Shown: positions 7,391 through 13,923, counted from the first letter of the stretch. The stretch is DNA of 17,681 nt from Bacteroidota bacterium (GCA_023423285.1 JAFAFV010000181.1:1-17681), one strand, 5' to 3'. Numbers and translations: made by a program. Notes: generated by a model from the letters alone, not told the origin.

Positions 7391-8119
7391 ATGAATTGGG
7401 CATTAGTTACGGGTGGCTCCCGAGGTATAGGCAAAGCCATATGCATTAAACTCGCATCAATGGGTTATCACATCCTTATCAATTATAAAGGCAATAAAAC
7501 ACGTGCAGAAGAAACGCTTAGCGAAATAACTGCCATGGGAGTTACCGGCCAGTTGCTGCAATTTGATGTGGCCAATCGTACTGAAGTGCAAACTACACTG
7601 GGCGGCTGGATAGAAGCCAATGAAGATAAAACCATTGAGGTGCTTGTAAACAATGCAGGCATTAAAGATGATGTGCTGCTGATGTGGATGAAAGATGAAC
7701 AATGGGACAGCGTGCTGGATACCAGCCTGGGTGGTTTTTTTGCTGTAACGCGCATTATCATAAACAGTATGCTGCGTAAACGCTATGGCCGCGTGGTAAA
7801 TGTAGTTTCTTTAAGCGGGTTGAAAGGTCTTGCCGGGCAAACCAATTATTCGGCTGCCAAAGGCGGCATTATTGCAGCTACTAAAGCGTTGGCGCAAGAA
7901 GTTGGTAAAAGAAATATTACCGTGAACGCCGTAGCGCCGGGTTTTATTAAAACAGATATGACTGCTGAGATCAACGAAACTGAAATGAAACAGATCATAC
8001 CAGTAAACCGCTTTGGCACACCTCAGGAAGTGGCGCATGCCGTTGGCTTTTTTGTGACGAAAGAGGCAGCATATATTACAGGCCAGGTATTGTCAGTTAA
8101 CGGCGGTTTATATACCTGA
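7391..8119 (+). CDS. FabG-like 3-oxoacyl-ACP reductase (SDR)
   Basis: A 242-residue classical short-chain dehydrogenase/reductase that should reduce 3-oxoacyl thioesters on a carrier protein with NADPH. Cofactor loop TGGSRGIG spans 7-14, NNAG 87-90, and the catalytic Ser140, Tyr153 and Lys157 lie in VVSLSGLKG...NYSAAKGG; the family end TGQVLSVNGG is present. The usual tetrad Asn, in the helix read as DTSLGGFF, is Ser112 here (see findings). It follows the ammonia-lyase by 36 nt on the same strand, unlike primary fabG, which normally sits with fabD/acpP. That context and its divergence suggest a dedicated ketoreductase of aryl-polyene/flexirubin chain building rather than housekeeping FabG. 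It is the last gene of the + strand run; no clear terminator hairpin follows. Confidence 0.85.
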   Translation: MNWALVTGGSRGIGKAICIKLASMGYHILINYKGNKTRAEETLSEITAMGVTGQLLQFDVANRTEVQTTLGGWIEANEDKTIEVLVNNAGIKDDVLLMWMKDEQWDSVLDTSLGGFFAVTRIIINSMLRKRYGRVVNVVSLSGLKGLAGQTNYSAAKGGIIAATKALAQEVGKRNITVNAVAPGFIKTDMTAEINETEMKQIIPVNRFGTPQEVAHAVGFFVTKEAAYITGQVLSVNGGLYT

Positions 8120-8189
8120 TCGCTTACCGTTTATTTATTTTGGTTTACCGATAACTGGCTGGGCTTAGCTATTTCAAGCCGAATTAGAG

Positions 8190-8197
8190 TATCTTTG
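8190..8197 (+). promoter_or_regulatory. Putative -7 promoter box of the small membrane protein gene
   Basis: TATCTTTG, followed by C, is a full match to TAnnTTTG, 21 bases before the ATG at 8219. Expected transcription start is near 8204. The -33 region is not convincing. The box overlaps a TTG (8195) that could extend the reading frame, which argues for the ATG at 8219 as the real start. Confidence 0.5.
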
Positions 8198-8218
8198 CTT
8201 GTAAATGCCTTACCTGCC

Positions 8219-8572
8219 ATGAATTTTCTTTTGAAAGTTTTAATAACCGGCCTTATTGCCTACCTGCTTCAATTGTATATTATACCCGGAGTACATATAA
8301 CAGATATGAAGACTGCGGCACTCTTTGCTCTTGTACTGGCCGTATTTAATGCTATTGTAAAACCAGTGCTGGTGGTGCTTACCATACCGGTTACCATCGT
8401 TACTATGGGGTTTTTCTTACTGATTATCAATGCGCTGATGATAATGGCTGCTGCTTATTTTTTTGACGGTGTTCAAATTGATGGTTTCTGGTGGGCATTG
8501 TTGTTCAGCATATTTCTGTCAATAGGCTCTTCGCTTTTATATTCTTTGGTTGGCGGAGGAAAAAAATCTTAA
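8219..8572 (+). CDS. Phage-holin-4-type small integral membrane protein
   Basis: A 117-residue, very hydrophobic protein with four predicted transmembrane helices (about 2-22, 29-50, 55-78 and 90-110). It matches the family annotated as phage holin family 4 / PF04020, whose feature is an FxxVLAVFNAIVKPVLxxLTxPxTIxTxGxFxLxxNAxM pattern; here this covers roughly residues 35-75. Despite the name, these proteins occur as single chromosomal genes across bacteria with no lysis cassette, and none is present here; true function is unknown. The ATG at 8219 was preferred over an in-frame TTG at 8195, which would overlap the promoter box. It ends before the shared terminator at 8660-8691. Confidence 0.85.
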   Translation: MNFLLKVLITGLIAYLLQLYIIPGVHITDMKTAALFALVLAVFNAIVKPVLVVLTIPVTIVTMGFFLLIINALMIMAAAYFFDGVQIDGFWWALLFSIFLSIGSSLLYSLVGGGKKS

Positions 8573-8659
8573 CAAGAAGTTGTGTATAATGTGAGGTGAA
8601 ATATTTGGAGCACATTTATTTAGTGAGTACTTTGCATACTAATCAAAACATTAATCAAA

Positions 8660-8691
8660 AGTCCTGATGTTTCTACACCAGGGCTTTTTTT
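8660..8691 (+). terminator. Bidirectional Rho-independent terminator
   Basis: The arms AGTCCTGATG (8660-8669) and CACCAGGGCT (8676-8685) form a 10-bp stem with one A-C mismatch and one G-T pair around a 6-nt loop, followed by seven Ts (8685-8691). It ends the small membrane protein transcript. On the - strand the same hairpin is followed by CTTTTGATT, so it can also end the SCO-Fur transcript; the Fur stop codon lies inside the + strand T-tract. Confidence 0.85.
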
Positions 8692-9115
8692 AATTTCTGT
8701 TTATACTGCAATCCTTACATAGCCCCTGAACAAGTACCTGTATGCTTGTTGCACTATAACCGGCTGGCACAATAACCGAAGGGGTTACGATTTCATCTAA
8801 ACAAAATGTATTGGTGCACTTGCTGCATTGAAAATGCACATGGTGATCATGATGATGGCCTTCTTCACAATCATCTTTACACAATGCATATTTTATTGAG
8901 TTGTCTGAAGAAGGAATTACATGAATAATGCCTTTATCTACAAATGAATTCAACGTGCGGTATATGGTTACCCTGTCAAAATGCGCACCGGTTTTCTTTT
9001 CTATATCAGCATGAGAAAGCGCACCGGTTGAATGCAGGAACAATTGCAGTATCTTTTGTCTCCCTGCTGTAACGCTCAGCTTGTTATCTTTTAATATAGT
9101 AGCTACTCTGTCCAT
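8690..9115 (-). CDS. Fur-family metal-responsive transcriptional regulator
   Basis: A 141-residue Fur-family repressor. The N-terminal winged helix is clear: LSVTAGRQKILQLFL (13-27), SHADIEKKTG (34-43) and the recognition region FDRVTIYRTLNSFVDKGII (46-64). The C-terminal dimerisation half carries the metal-site motif HHHDHHVHFQCSKC (87-100) with CxxC at 97/100 and a second CxxC at 133/136, the structural zinc site of many Fur and Zur proteins. Extra Cys79, Cys83 and Cys105 and a His-rich loop (87-94) are notable. It starts 4 nt after the stop of an SCO/SenC gene on the same strand, so the two are almost certainly one operon. Which metal it senses (Zn, Fe, Cu or peroxide through Fe) cannot be decided. 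No Fur-box-like palindrome stood out upstream. Confidence 0.88.
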   Translation of the reverse strand: MDRVATILKDNKLSVTAGRQKILQLFLHSTGALSHADIEKKTGAHFDRVTIYRTLNSFVDKGIIHVIPSSDNSIKYALCKDDCEEGHHHDHHVHFQCSKCTNTFCLDEIVTPSVIVPAGYSATSIQVLVQGLCKDCSINRN

Positions 9116-9119
9116 GTTG

Positions 9120-9752
9120 TTATATTTTGACAGCTTGCCTGGGCTTATCGTCCAGTTCCTTTTGTATATCTTTTATAAGGCGATTGATCTCACGTTTCTT
9201 CAGCCCATCGTAAATTTTCAGCACGTTTCCTTTTCTGTCTACCAGTGCCCAGAACTGCGAGTGTAAAAAGTCGTCTTCAATACTATTCAAATTGTTAGCC
9301 GGGTCATCAATAGTATAGCTAAGCCTGGCCATATTATACAGGCTGTCTTTTCTGCCAGTTAAAAACATCCATTGCTTTGTATTCACACCAAGCGAGTCAG
9401 CATATCTTTTCAATTGTGCCGTACTGTCTGTTTTTGGATCGCATGTATGTGAAAGAATTAAAAATTCCGGATTGCCCTTGTATTTTTCATATACCAGTTT
9501 CATATTATCGTTCATCATGGGGCAAATACCAGGGCAAGTGGTAAAAAAGAATTCGGTTACGTAAATTTTACCAGTCACATCCTGATTGGTTACTTGCCGG
9601 CCATCCTGATTGGTAAAGCTGAAAGCACTTACCTTACTAATGGGTTCCAGCTTCCTGTCATTATAACCCGGTATTAAAACACTTGCAGCCCAATAAAAAC
9701 CGAGGGTGAGCAACACGAAAAAAACGGTATAAAATATTCCTTTCTTAGACAT
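9120..9752 (-). CDS. SCO1/SenC family copper chaperone protein
   Basis: A 210-residue membrane-anchored thioredoxin-fold protein of the SCO1/SenC/PrrC family, which delivers copper to the CuA site of cytochrome c oxidase and/or acts in thiol redox at the outer face of the inner membrane. One N-terminal transmembrane segment (about 4-26) precedes the soluble domain. The copper-binding CxxxC is in TTCPGICPMMND (Cys73, Cys77), and the third ligand His164 lies in DDFLHSQFWALVD. FLILSHTCDPKTDS replaces the common FISVDPERDT strand. An in-frame TTG at 9779 would add nine residues; the ATG at 9752, giving MSKKGIFYTVFF, is preferred. It is followed after 4 nt by the Fur-family gene. No oxidase subunit genes are in the window. 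Confidence 0.88.
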   Translation of the reverse strand: MSKKGIFYTVFFVLLTLGFYWAASVLIPGYNDRKLEPISKVSAFSFTNQDGRQVTNQDVTGKIYVTEFFFTTCPGICPMMNDNMKLVYEKYKGNPEFLILSHTCDPKTDSTAQLKRYADSLGVNTKQWMFLTGRKDSLYNMARLSYTIDDPANNLNSIEDDFLHSQFWALVDRKGNVLKIYDGLKKREINRLIKDIQKELDDKPRQAVKI

Positions 9753-9811
9753 AGTAGGGGTGAATGTAAATTTACTCAATTAACAATTTGTAACCTAAAT
9801 CGTTCACATAT

Positions 9812-9839
9812 AAAAAAAGCAGCCGGAATACCCGGCTGC
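9812..9839 (-). terminator. Strong Rho-independent terminator after the lipoprotein gene
   Basis: A perfect 8-bp G+C-rich stem GCAGCCGG (9819-9826) / CCGGCTGC (9832-9839) has a 5-nt loop and a run of seven As at 9812-9818, which is a T-tract on the - strand. It lies just after the stop of the 9864-10361 gene and separates the acpP-fabF-rnc-lipoprotein run from the SCO-Fur operon. Confidence 0.9.
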
Positions 9840-9863
9840 AAGTGCTAAAAAATACTTTAAGGA

Positions 9864-10361
9864 TTATTCTTTATTCATAAGATTTAACTGGTGCTTTGCC
9901 GCAAAGGCTTCCCTTTCTTTTATAAATTCATCATCAGCCTTCGCCTCTTCGGCCTGAAGTTTTTTTATCACTTCCTGCACTTTCACATCAGCTGTGGAAT
10001 CTTTTATTTCCATATAAATTTTGGCAATATCTGCATAATAGGTTCCAACAGATTTTTTGTAAAACTCTCCCAGGTTGGCCGCAGCATTGCGGTAAGTGGT
10101 ATTGTCATCAAAACCAGGCATGTCCTTAATGGTTTTATTTACCGAGTCTATCTGGTTTTCGTATTTTTTGATCGCCGTATCTATTTGAGTACTGTCGAAT
10201 GTTCCGTTTTGCACTGCAAAAAGCGATTGCTGCATTTGTGTAATGCGGGCTGTTATAAAATCGTCATACTGCTGCGCGTTAGCAAATTTATCCGACTGCT
10301 CGCTCTGGCCACAGGCCAAAAAAACAATAGCAAGGCCAAAGGCCAATACATTCTTTTTCAT
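9864..10361 (-). CDS. Small predicted lipoprotein of unknown function
   Basis: A 165-residue protein with a lipoprotein signal peptide: MKKN, a hydrophobic core, then the lipobox FLAC with Cys17 as the lipidation site, followed by GQSEQSDK. The mature part is polar and almost entirely helical by eye, with paired amphipathic stretches (about 28-80 and 85-160), consistent with a helical bundle. I do not recognise a named family with confidence. It lies 21 nt after the stop of rnc and ends at a strong terminator, so it is most likely the last gene of the acpP-fabF-rnc transcript, although rnc and acyl-chain genes give no obvious functional link. It is probably exported to the periplasm or outer membrane. 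Confidence 0.8.
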   Translation of the reverse strand: MKKNVLAFGLAIVFLACGQSEQSDKFANAQQYDDFITARITQMQQSLFAVQNGTFDSTQIDTAIKKYENQIDSVNKTIKDMPGFDDNTTYRNAAANLGEFYKKSVGTYYADIAKIYMEIKDSTADVKVQEVIKKLQAEEAKADDEFIKEREAFAAKHQLNLMNKE

Positions 10362-10382
10362 ACTTATGGATTTTAATTCTAA

Positions 10383-11117
10383 TTATGGTAAAACTCCAAC
10401 TTGTTCATTATTTATACCCAGCGCATCTAATGCAAGAGTGGCTGCAATTTGAGAGGCGTCTTTTTTATTAAATGCCTTGCCCTGCGAAATGCTTTCACCA
10501 TCCACTACAGCGGCAACAGTAAACAACCTGCGCCCGCTTTCAAGTTTTTCATCTACAGTAACAAACTTAAGATTTTTACCATTCTTATTTACCCAGCCGT
10601 ATAATTTATTTTTATGATTGATCTCCCGGCTTTCTAGTTCATCCATAAACATATGGGGCATAATAATATAATCTAGCACCCAACGGCAGGTTTTTTTATA
10701 ACCAAAATCAAGATAAATGGCGCCAATTAAGGCTTCTAAAGTATTTCCAAAAATATTGCTGGTGCGTAAGGAGTTGTCAAGTTTATTGTAACGTGCAATT
10801 TTTTTTAGTCCCATTCTAATGGCCACATCGTTCAACTGTTGGCGATTGACCATTTTGCTTCTCATTTCTGTTAAAAAGCCCTCGCCATGGTAGGGGTAGC
10901 GTTTAAAAAGATAATCAGCTACCATCGCGCTTAGCACAGCATCTCCAAGATATTCAAGTCTTTCGTTGTTTTCGTCCACACTTTCGCTTAACGAGCAGTG
11001 TGTGAGGGCAGTTTTGTATAAAGAAAGGTTATCCGGGCTAAAACCCATGATGTTTTTCAGCTCTTTTTTTAATGCGGCATTGGATTTTTTTCTAAAAAAA
11101 TCTTTTATAAAATTCAC
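10383..11117 (-). CDS. rnc: Ribonuclease III
   Basis: A 244-residue RNase III, which cleaves double-stranded RNA during rRNA maturation and mRNA/sRNA turnover. The N-terminal nuclease domain carries the signature NERLEYLGDAVL (51-62), with Glu52, Glu55 and Asp59 as expected metal/catalytic residues. The second metal region, IFGNTLEALIGAIYLD (122-137), has Glu128, but the residue three before it is Asn125 where Asp is usual. A double-stranded-RNA-binding domain occupies about 170-240 (HKNKLYGWVNK ... GKAFNKKDASQIAATLALDAL). The start is GTG, 9 nt after the fabF stop; the next Met (24) would remove the first helix. The acpP-fabF-rnc order is common in Bacteroidota and other bacteria. Confidence 0.95.
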   Translation of the reverse strand: MNFIKDFFRKKSNAALKKELKNIMGFSPDNLSLYKTALTHCSLSESVDENNERLEYLGDAVLSAMVADYLFKRYPYHGEGFLTEMRSKMVNRQQLNDVAIRMGLKKIARYNKLDNSLRTSNIFGNTLEALIGAIYLDFGYKKTCRWVLDYIIMPHMFMDELESREINHKNKLYGWVNKNGKNLKFVTVDEKLESGRRLFTVAAVVDGESISQGKAFNKKDASQIAATLALDALGINNEQVGVLP

Positions 11118-11126
11118 TAATTCGGG

Positions 11127-12377
11127 TTATGAATATTTCTTCACAATAATGCAGGCATTATGGCCACCAAAACCAAAGGTATTGCTAAGGGCCACGTTCA
11201 CGGATCTTTGCTGCGCTTTGTTAAATGTAAAATTCAATTTCGGATCCAGTCCCGGGTCATCTGTAAAGTGATTGATGGTGGGAGGCACTATATCATGTAT
11301 TACACTTTTAATACAGGCAATTGCTTCTATTACTCCTGCCGCACCCAAGCAATGACCTGTCATACTTTTTGTAGAACTGATGTTGAGCTTATAAGAATGG
11401 TCTCCAAACACATCCTGTATGGCTTTAATCTCTGCAATATCCCCAAGAGGTGTGGCAGTGCCATGTGTGTTGATGTAATCAACATCAGCAGGCTGCAGCC
11501 CTGCATCGTTTAGTGCGGCCAGCATTACATTTTTAGCACCAAGTCCTTCGGGGTGTGGCGCTGTAATATGATGTGCATCGGCTGTTGCTCCGCCACCCGC
11601 CACTTCGCAATAGATTTTTGCGCCGCGGGCAATGGCATGTTCCAGATCTTCAAAAATTAAAATCCCGGCTGCTTCGCCCATTACAAAGCCGTCGCGATCT
11701 TTGTCATAGGGTCTGCTGGCAGTTTTGGGGTCATCATTGCGTTCGCTCATGGCCTTCATGGCATTAAACCCTCCCACACCAGCCGCGCCAATTACTGCTT
11801 CGCTGCCGCCGGTTACAATAATATCTGCTTTACCCAGCCTGATGAGGTTGACCGCATCAATCATGGCATTGGTGCTGCTGGCACAGGCGCTTACCACCGC
11901 ATAATTAGGTCCACGCAGGTTATGACGCATGCTGATTTGGCCGGCTGCAATGTCTAAAATCATTTTTGGTATAAAGAAAGGATTGAAGCGCGGCGTACCG
12001 TCGCCTTTTGCATAATCCATTACTTCATTTTGAAAGGTGGTTAAACCTCCAATACCGCTGCCGAGTACCACGCCAATCCTGTCGGGGTTGGTGTTTTCTT
12101 TTGTAAGCCCTGCATCGGCCATCGCCTGATCGCTGGTAACCAGCGCAAATTGGGTAAAGCGGTCTACCTTACGGGCTTCCTTTTTGTCAAGATATTGATT
12201 GGGATCGAAATTCTTAACCTCGCAGGCAAATTGAGTTCTGAATTTACTGGCATCAAACAAAGTAATAGGCGCAGCACCGGAAACTCCATTAACAAGCCCG
12301 TTCCAATATTCATCAATTGTATTCCCGAGTGGCGTAAGCGCACCCATTCCTGTTATAACAACCCTTTTAAAATCCAT
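11127..12377 (-). CDS. fabF: 3-oxoacyl-ACP synthase II (KAS II)
   Basis: A 416-residue beta-ketoacyl-ACP synthase II, which condenses malonyl-ACP with acyl-ACP in fatty-acid elongation. The Cys-His-His triad is complete: Cys165 in VVSACASSTNAM, His305 in NTHGTATPLGD and His342 in STKSMTGHCLGAAG. The N-terminal VVITGMGALTPLG and C-terminal SNTFGFGGHNAC blocks are family-typical. It follows acpP on the same strand with a 122-nt gap containing a hairpin, and precedes rnc by 9 nt. It reads as the housekeeping enzyme; nothing suggests a secondary-metabolite chain-length factor. Confidence 0.96.
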   Translation of the reverse strand: MDFKRVVITGMGALTPLGNTIDEYWNGLVNGVSGAAPITLFDASKFRTQFACEVKNFDPNQYLDKKEARKVDRFTQFALVTSDQAMADAGLTKENTNPDRIGVVLGSGIGGLTTFQNEVMDYAKGDGTPRFNPFFIPKMILDIAAGQISMRHNLRGPNYAVVSACASSTNAMIDAVNLIRLGKADIIVTGGSEAVIGAAGVGGFNAMKAMSERNDDPKTASRPYDKDRDGFVMGEAAGILIFEDLEHAIARGAKIYCEVAGGGATADAHHITAPHPEGLGAKNVMLAALNDAGLQPADVDYINTHGTATPLGDIAEIKAIQDVFGDHSYKLNISSTKSMTGHCLGAAGVIEAIACIKSVIHDIVPPTINHFTDDPGLDPKLNFTFNKAQQRSVNVALSNTFGFGGHNACIIVKKYS

Positions 12378-12396
12378 ATTCTGCTGGTTGATTAAG

Positions 12397-12436
12397 AGAA
12401 AACCGCCTTTGTCAAGTTTACCATTGTCAAAGGCGG
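12397..12436 (-). terminator. Hairpin between acpP and fabF, possible partial terminator
   Basis: The perfect 9-bp arms CCGCCTTTG (12403-12411) and CAAAGGCGG (12428-12436) enclose a 16-nt loop that can extend the stem by a further pair after a T-T mismatch. Read on the - strand the stem is followed by TTTTCTCTT. Position between acpP and fabF and the imperfect T-tract suggest attenuation or mRNA processing that lets acpP be made in excess. Partial termination is inference. Confidence 0.55.
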
Positions 12437-12499
12437 AGTCATTTACTGATCGCTTAATTATGTGTACTTGCCAAAACTAAGCATCAAACTTTAAAAATA

Positions 12500-12736
12500 C
12501 TATTTGGCGTGTTCTTCCAAATAAGATACAGCCTGGCCAACAGTGGTGATGGTTTCAGCTTGTTCATCAGGAATTGAAATGTTGAATTCTTTTTCAAACT
12601 CCATGATCAACTCAACGGTGTCCAGCGAATCGGCACCCAAATCATTTGTGAAAGAAGCTTCATTTGTAACTTCTGCCTCGTCAACACCTAATTTGTCAAC
12701 GATTATCTTTTTAACTCTTGATGCAATGTCTGACAT
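12500..12736 (-). CDS. acpP: Acyl carrier protein
   Basis: A 78-residue acidic acyl carrier protein, the carrier of growing fatty-acyl chains. The phosphopantetheine site is Ser37 in LGADSLDTVELIMEFE, and the four-helix pattern and length are standard; ends in YLEEHAK. AcpS encoded at 4034 would modify Ser37. It is the first gene of the acpP-fabF-rnc run on the - strand. A near-consensus Bacteroidota -7 box lies about 26 bases upstream. It could also serve as carrier for the ligase/ammonia-lyase module, since no dedicated carrier protein is present, but that is speculation. Confidence 0.97.
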   Translation of the reverse strand: MSDIASRVKKIIVDKLGVDEAEVTNEASFTNDLGADSLDTVELIMEFEKEFNISIPDEQAETITTVGQAVSYLEEHAK

Positions 12737-12761
12737 ATTCTTTTAGTTTTATTATTGACTG

Positions 12762-12769
12762 CAAAAATA
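12762..12769 (-). promoter_or_regulatory. Putative -7 promoter box of acpP-fabF-rnc
   Basis: On the - strand this is TATTTTTG, a full match to TAnnTTTG, about 26 bases upstream of the acpP ATG, with an expected leader near 20 nt. TTTG-type -33 candidates occur at 12794-12801, a spacing of about 24 bases, longer than the usual 19-21. The region is AT-rich, so chance matches are possible. Confidence 0.5.
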
Positions 12770-12922
12770 GACTTTTTGGTTAATAATGCATAACAAACAA
12801 AAAAAAATATAAATTTCCTGTTAAAACTCAAACTGCTTATTTTACGTACTCTGCTGTAACAAGTATCTTGCAAATTAATGCCGAACAAGACTAAAAATTT
12901 TAAACGAATTATTGCTTGATTT

Positions 12923-13348
12923 ATGCCACTCAAAATTATTGATTACGGAAGTGATGAATACCGGCAGATGCTTCAGTTGCGCTATGAAATATTAAGGGCG
13001 CCGCTTGGCCTGCAACTGGAAAATGATGATGTTTTTTACGACAGAGAAAATGTTTTAATTGGTGCTTTTGAAGATGAAAAACTATTAGCCTGCTGCATGC
13101 TGCAGCGGGATGAAAGCCAGATTCTGCTTAGGCAAATGGCCGTTAAAAATGACCTTCAGGGAAAAGGTATTGGCAGGGCCCTGATGAACTTTGCCGAAAA
13201 TATAGCCCGCGATATGGGCTACCGCGAAATAAGCATGTATGCGCGTAAATCAGTAACTGGTTTTTATGAAAAACAAGGGTATAAAAGCAGTAGTGATGAA
13301 TTCATCAGGCTTACCATTCCTCACTTAATGATGAAGAAGAACATTTGA
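12923..13348 (+). CDS. GNAT family N-acetyltransferase
   Basis: A 141-residue GCN5-related N-acetyltransferase, transferring an acetyl group from acetyl-CoA to an unknown amine. Acetyl-CoA-binding motif A is clear: LLRQMAVKNDLQGKGIGRALMNFAE (about 68-92), with the Q/R-x-x-G-x-G loop QGKGIG. Motif B follows as EISMYARKSVTGFYEKQGYKSSSDEF, typical of small GNATs. The N-terminal YRQMLQLRYEILRAPLGL recalls the ElaA-like subgroup. It is a single gene, divergent from acpP and convergent with the next gene; its stop is 3 nt from that gene's stop, with no terminator between. The substrate cannot be inferred. Confidence 0.85.
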   Translation: MPLKIIDYGSDEYRQMLQLRYEILRAPLGLQLENDDVFYDRENVLIGAFEDEKLLACCMLQRDESQILLRQMAVKNDLQGKGIGRALMNFAENIARDMGYREISMYARKSVTGFYEKQGYKSSSDEFIRLTIPHLMMKKNI

Positions 13349-13351
13349 CAA

Positions 13352-13828
13352 CTACTTTGTTAACCTAGACTTCAATATCTCGCGCAGCCTGCCCATGTCT
13401 TCAATTGTTTTAAAGCCATCTTTAGGTACCAGTAAAAAGGAGCGCTCATCAAAATACAAATGAAAAAAGTTAGGCGTTTCCTTAAAGCTCTGCAGGCTTG
13501 TGTAAGGCCAGCTACGCTGCCCTTTTTCGTGCTCCAGAGTAAAATCATCATCATTAAAATACATTATAAAATGCTGCTGAAATGTTTTAGCGCGGCGGTA
13601 TACAATGCCCGGCAGTATAAACCAAAGACTGATCATTAACATGATCCACAGTAACGAATTGATGATAAAAGCCACGGGCGTGATTTTGCCCATGATGTAT
13701 AATGCAAGGGACAGCAGCGCAAACACATTCACCAGAATGATCATGATCCTAAGCTCTTTTTTAGAAATAAAATGATAGCGGAGTGCCTGTATTACCTGCT
13801 GTTTATTATAATCAAATTCAACCGTCAT
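13352..13828 (-). CDS. YcxB-like domain membrane protein
   Basis: A 158-residue protein resembling the YcxB-like family (small membrane proteins of unknown function). A polar N-terminal strand region (MTVEFDYNKQQVIQALRYHF) is followed by two adjacent transmembrane helices (about 29-47 and 50-72), then a cytosolic beta-rich domain of the pattern HFIMYFNDDDFTLEHEKGQRSWPYTSLQSFKETPNFFHLYFDERSFLLVPK (about 86-136), here read as two segments of the PH-like fold. The RSWPYTSLQSFKET element is characteristic of these proteins. It stands alone on the - strand; the terminator at 13866-13903 upstream separates it from the DksA-like gene. Family call is from pattern recognition only. Confidence 0.7.
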   Translation of the reverse strand: MTVEFDYNKQQVIQALRYHFISKKELRIMIILVNVFALLSLALYIMGKITPVAFIINSLLWIMLMISLWFILPGIVYRRAKTFQQHFIMYFNDDDFTLEHEKGQRSWPYTSLQSFKETPNFFHLYFDERSFLLVPKDGFKTIEDMGRLREILKSRLTK

Positions 13829-13865
13829 GTGTAATATTTGCGTGGAAGGTATTTAAAAAAACCGG

Positions 13866-13903
13866 TAAAAAGAAAGCGGGATACTTTAATTGTACCCCGC
13901 TTT
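13866..13903 (-). terminator. Rho-independent terminator of the ileS-DksA-like transcript
   Basis: A 12-bp stem with one mismatch, AAAGCGGGATAC (13873-13884) / GTACCCCGCTTT (13892-13903), has a 7-nt loop. On the - strand it is followed by TCTTTTTACC. It lies 20 bases past the stop of the DksA-like gene. The + strand side also has five Ts, so it is formally bidirectional. Confidence 0.8.
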
Positions 13904-13923
13904 TTAAATATATGCAAACAGAA

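Noticed and set aside
8161..8180. Inverted repeat GGCTT/AAGCC as terminator of the FabG gene
   Set aside because: The stem is only 5 bp and has no T-tract.
8195..8218. TTG start extending the small membrane protein by eight residues
   Set aside because: The TTG lies inside a consensus -7 promoter box and the ATG at 8219 gives the normal N-terminus of the family.
8219..8572. Prophage lysis gene, from the family name holin
   Set aside because: No endolysin, spanin or other phage genes nearby; this family is widespread as single chromosomal membrane proteins.
9753..9779. TTG start adding nine residues to the SCO protein
   Set aside because: The ATG at 9752 directly precedes the membrane anchor; the extension has no family support, though it is not excluded.
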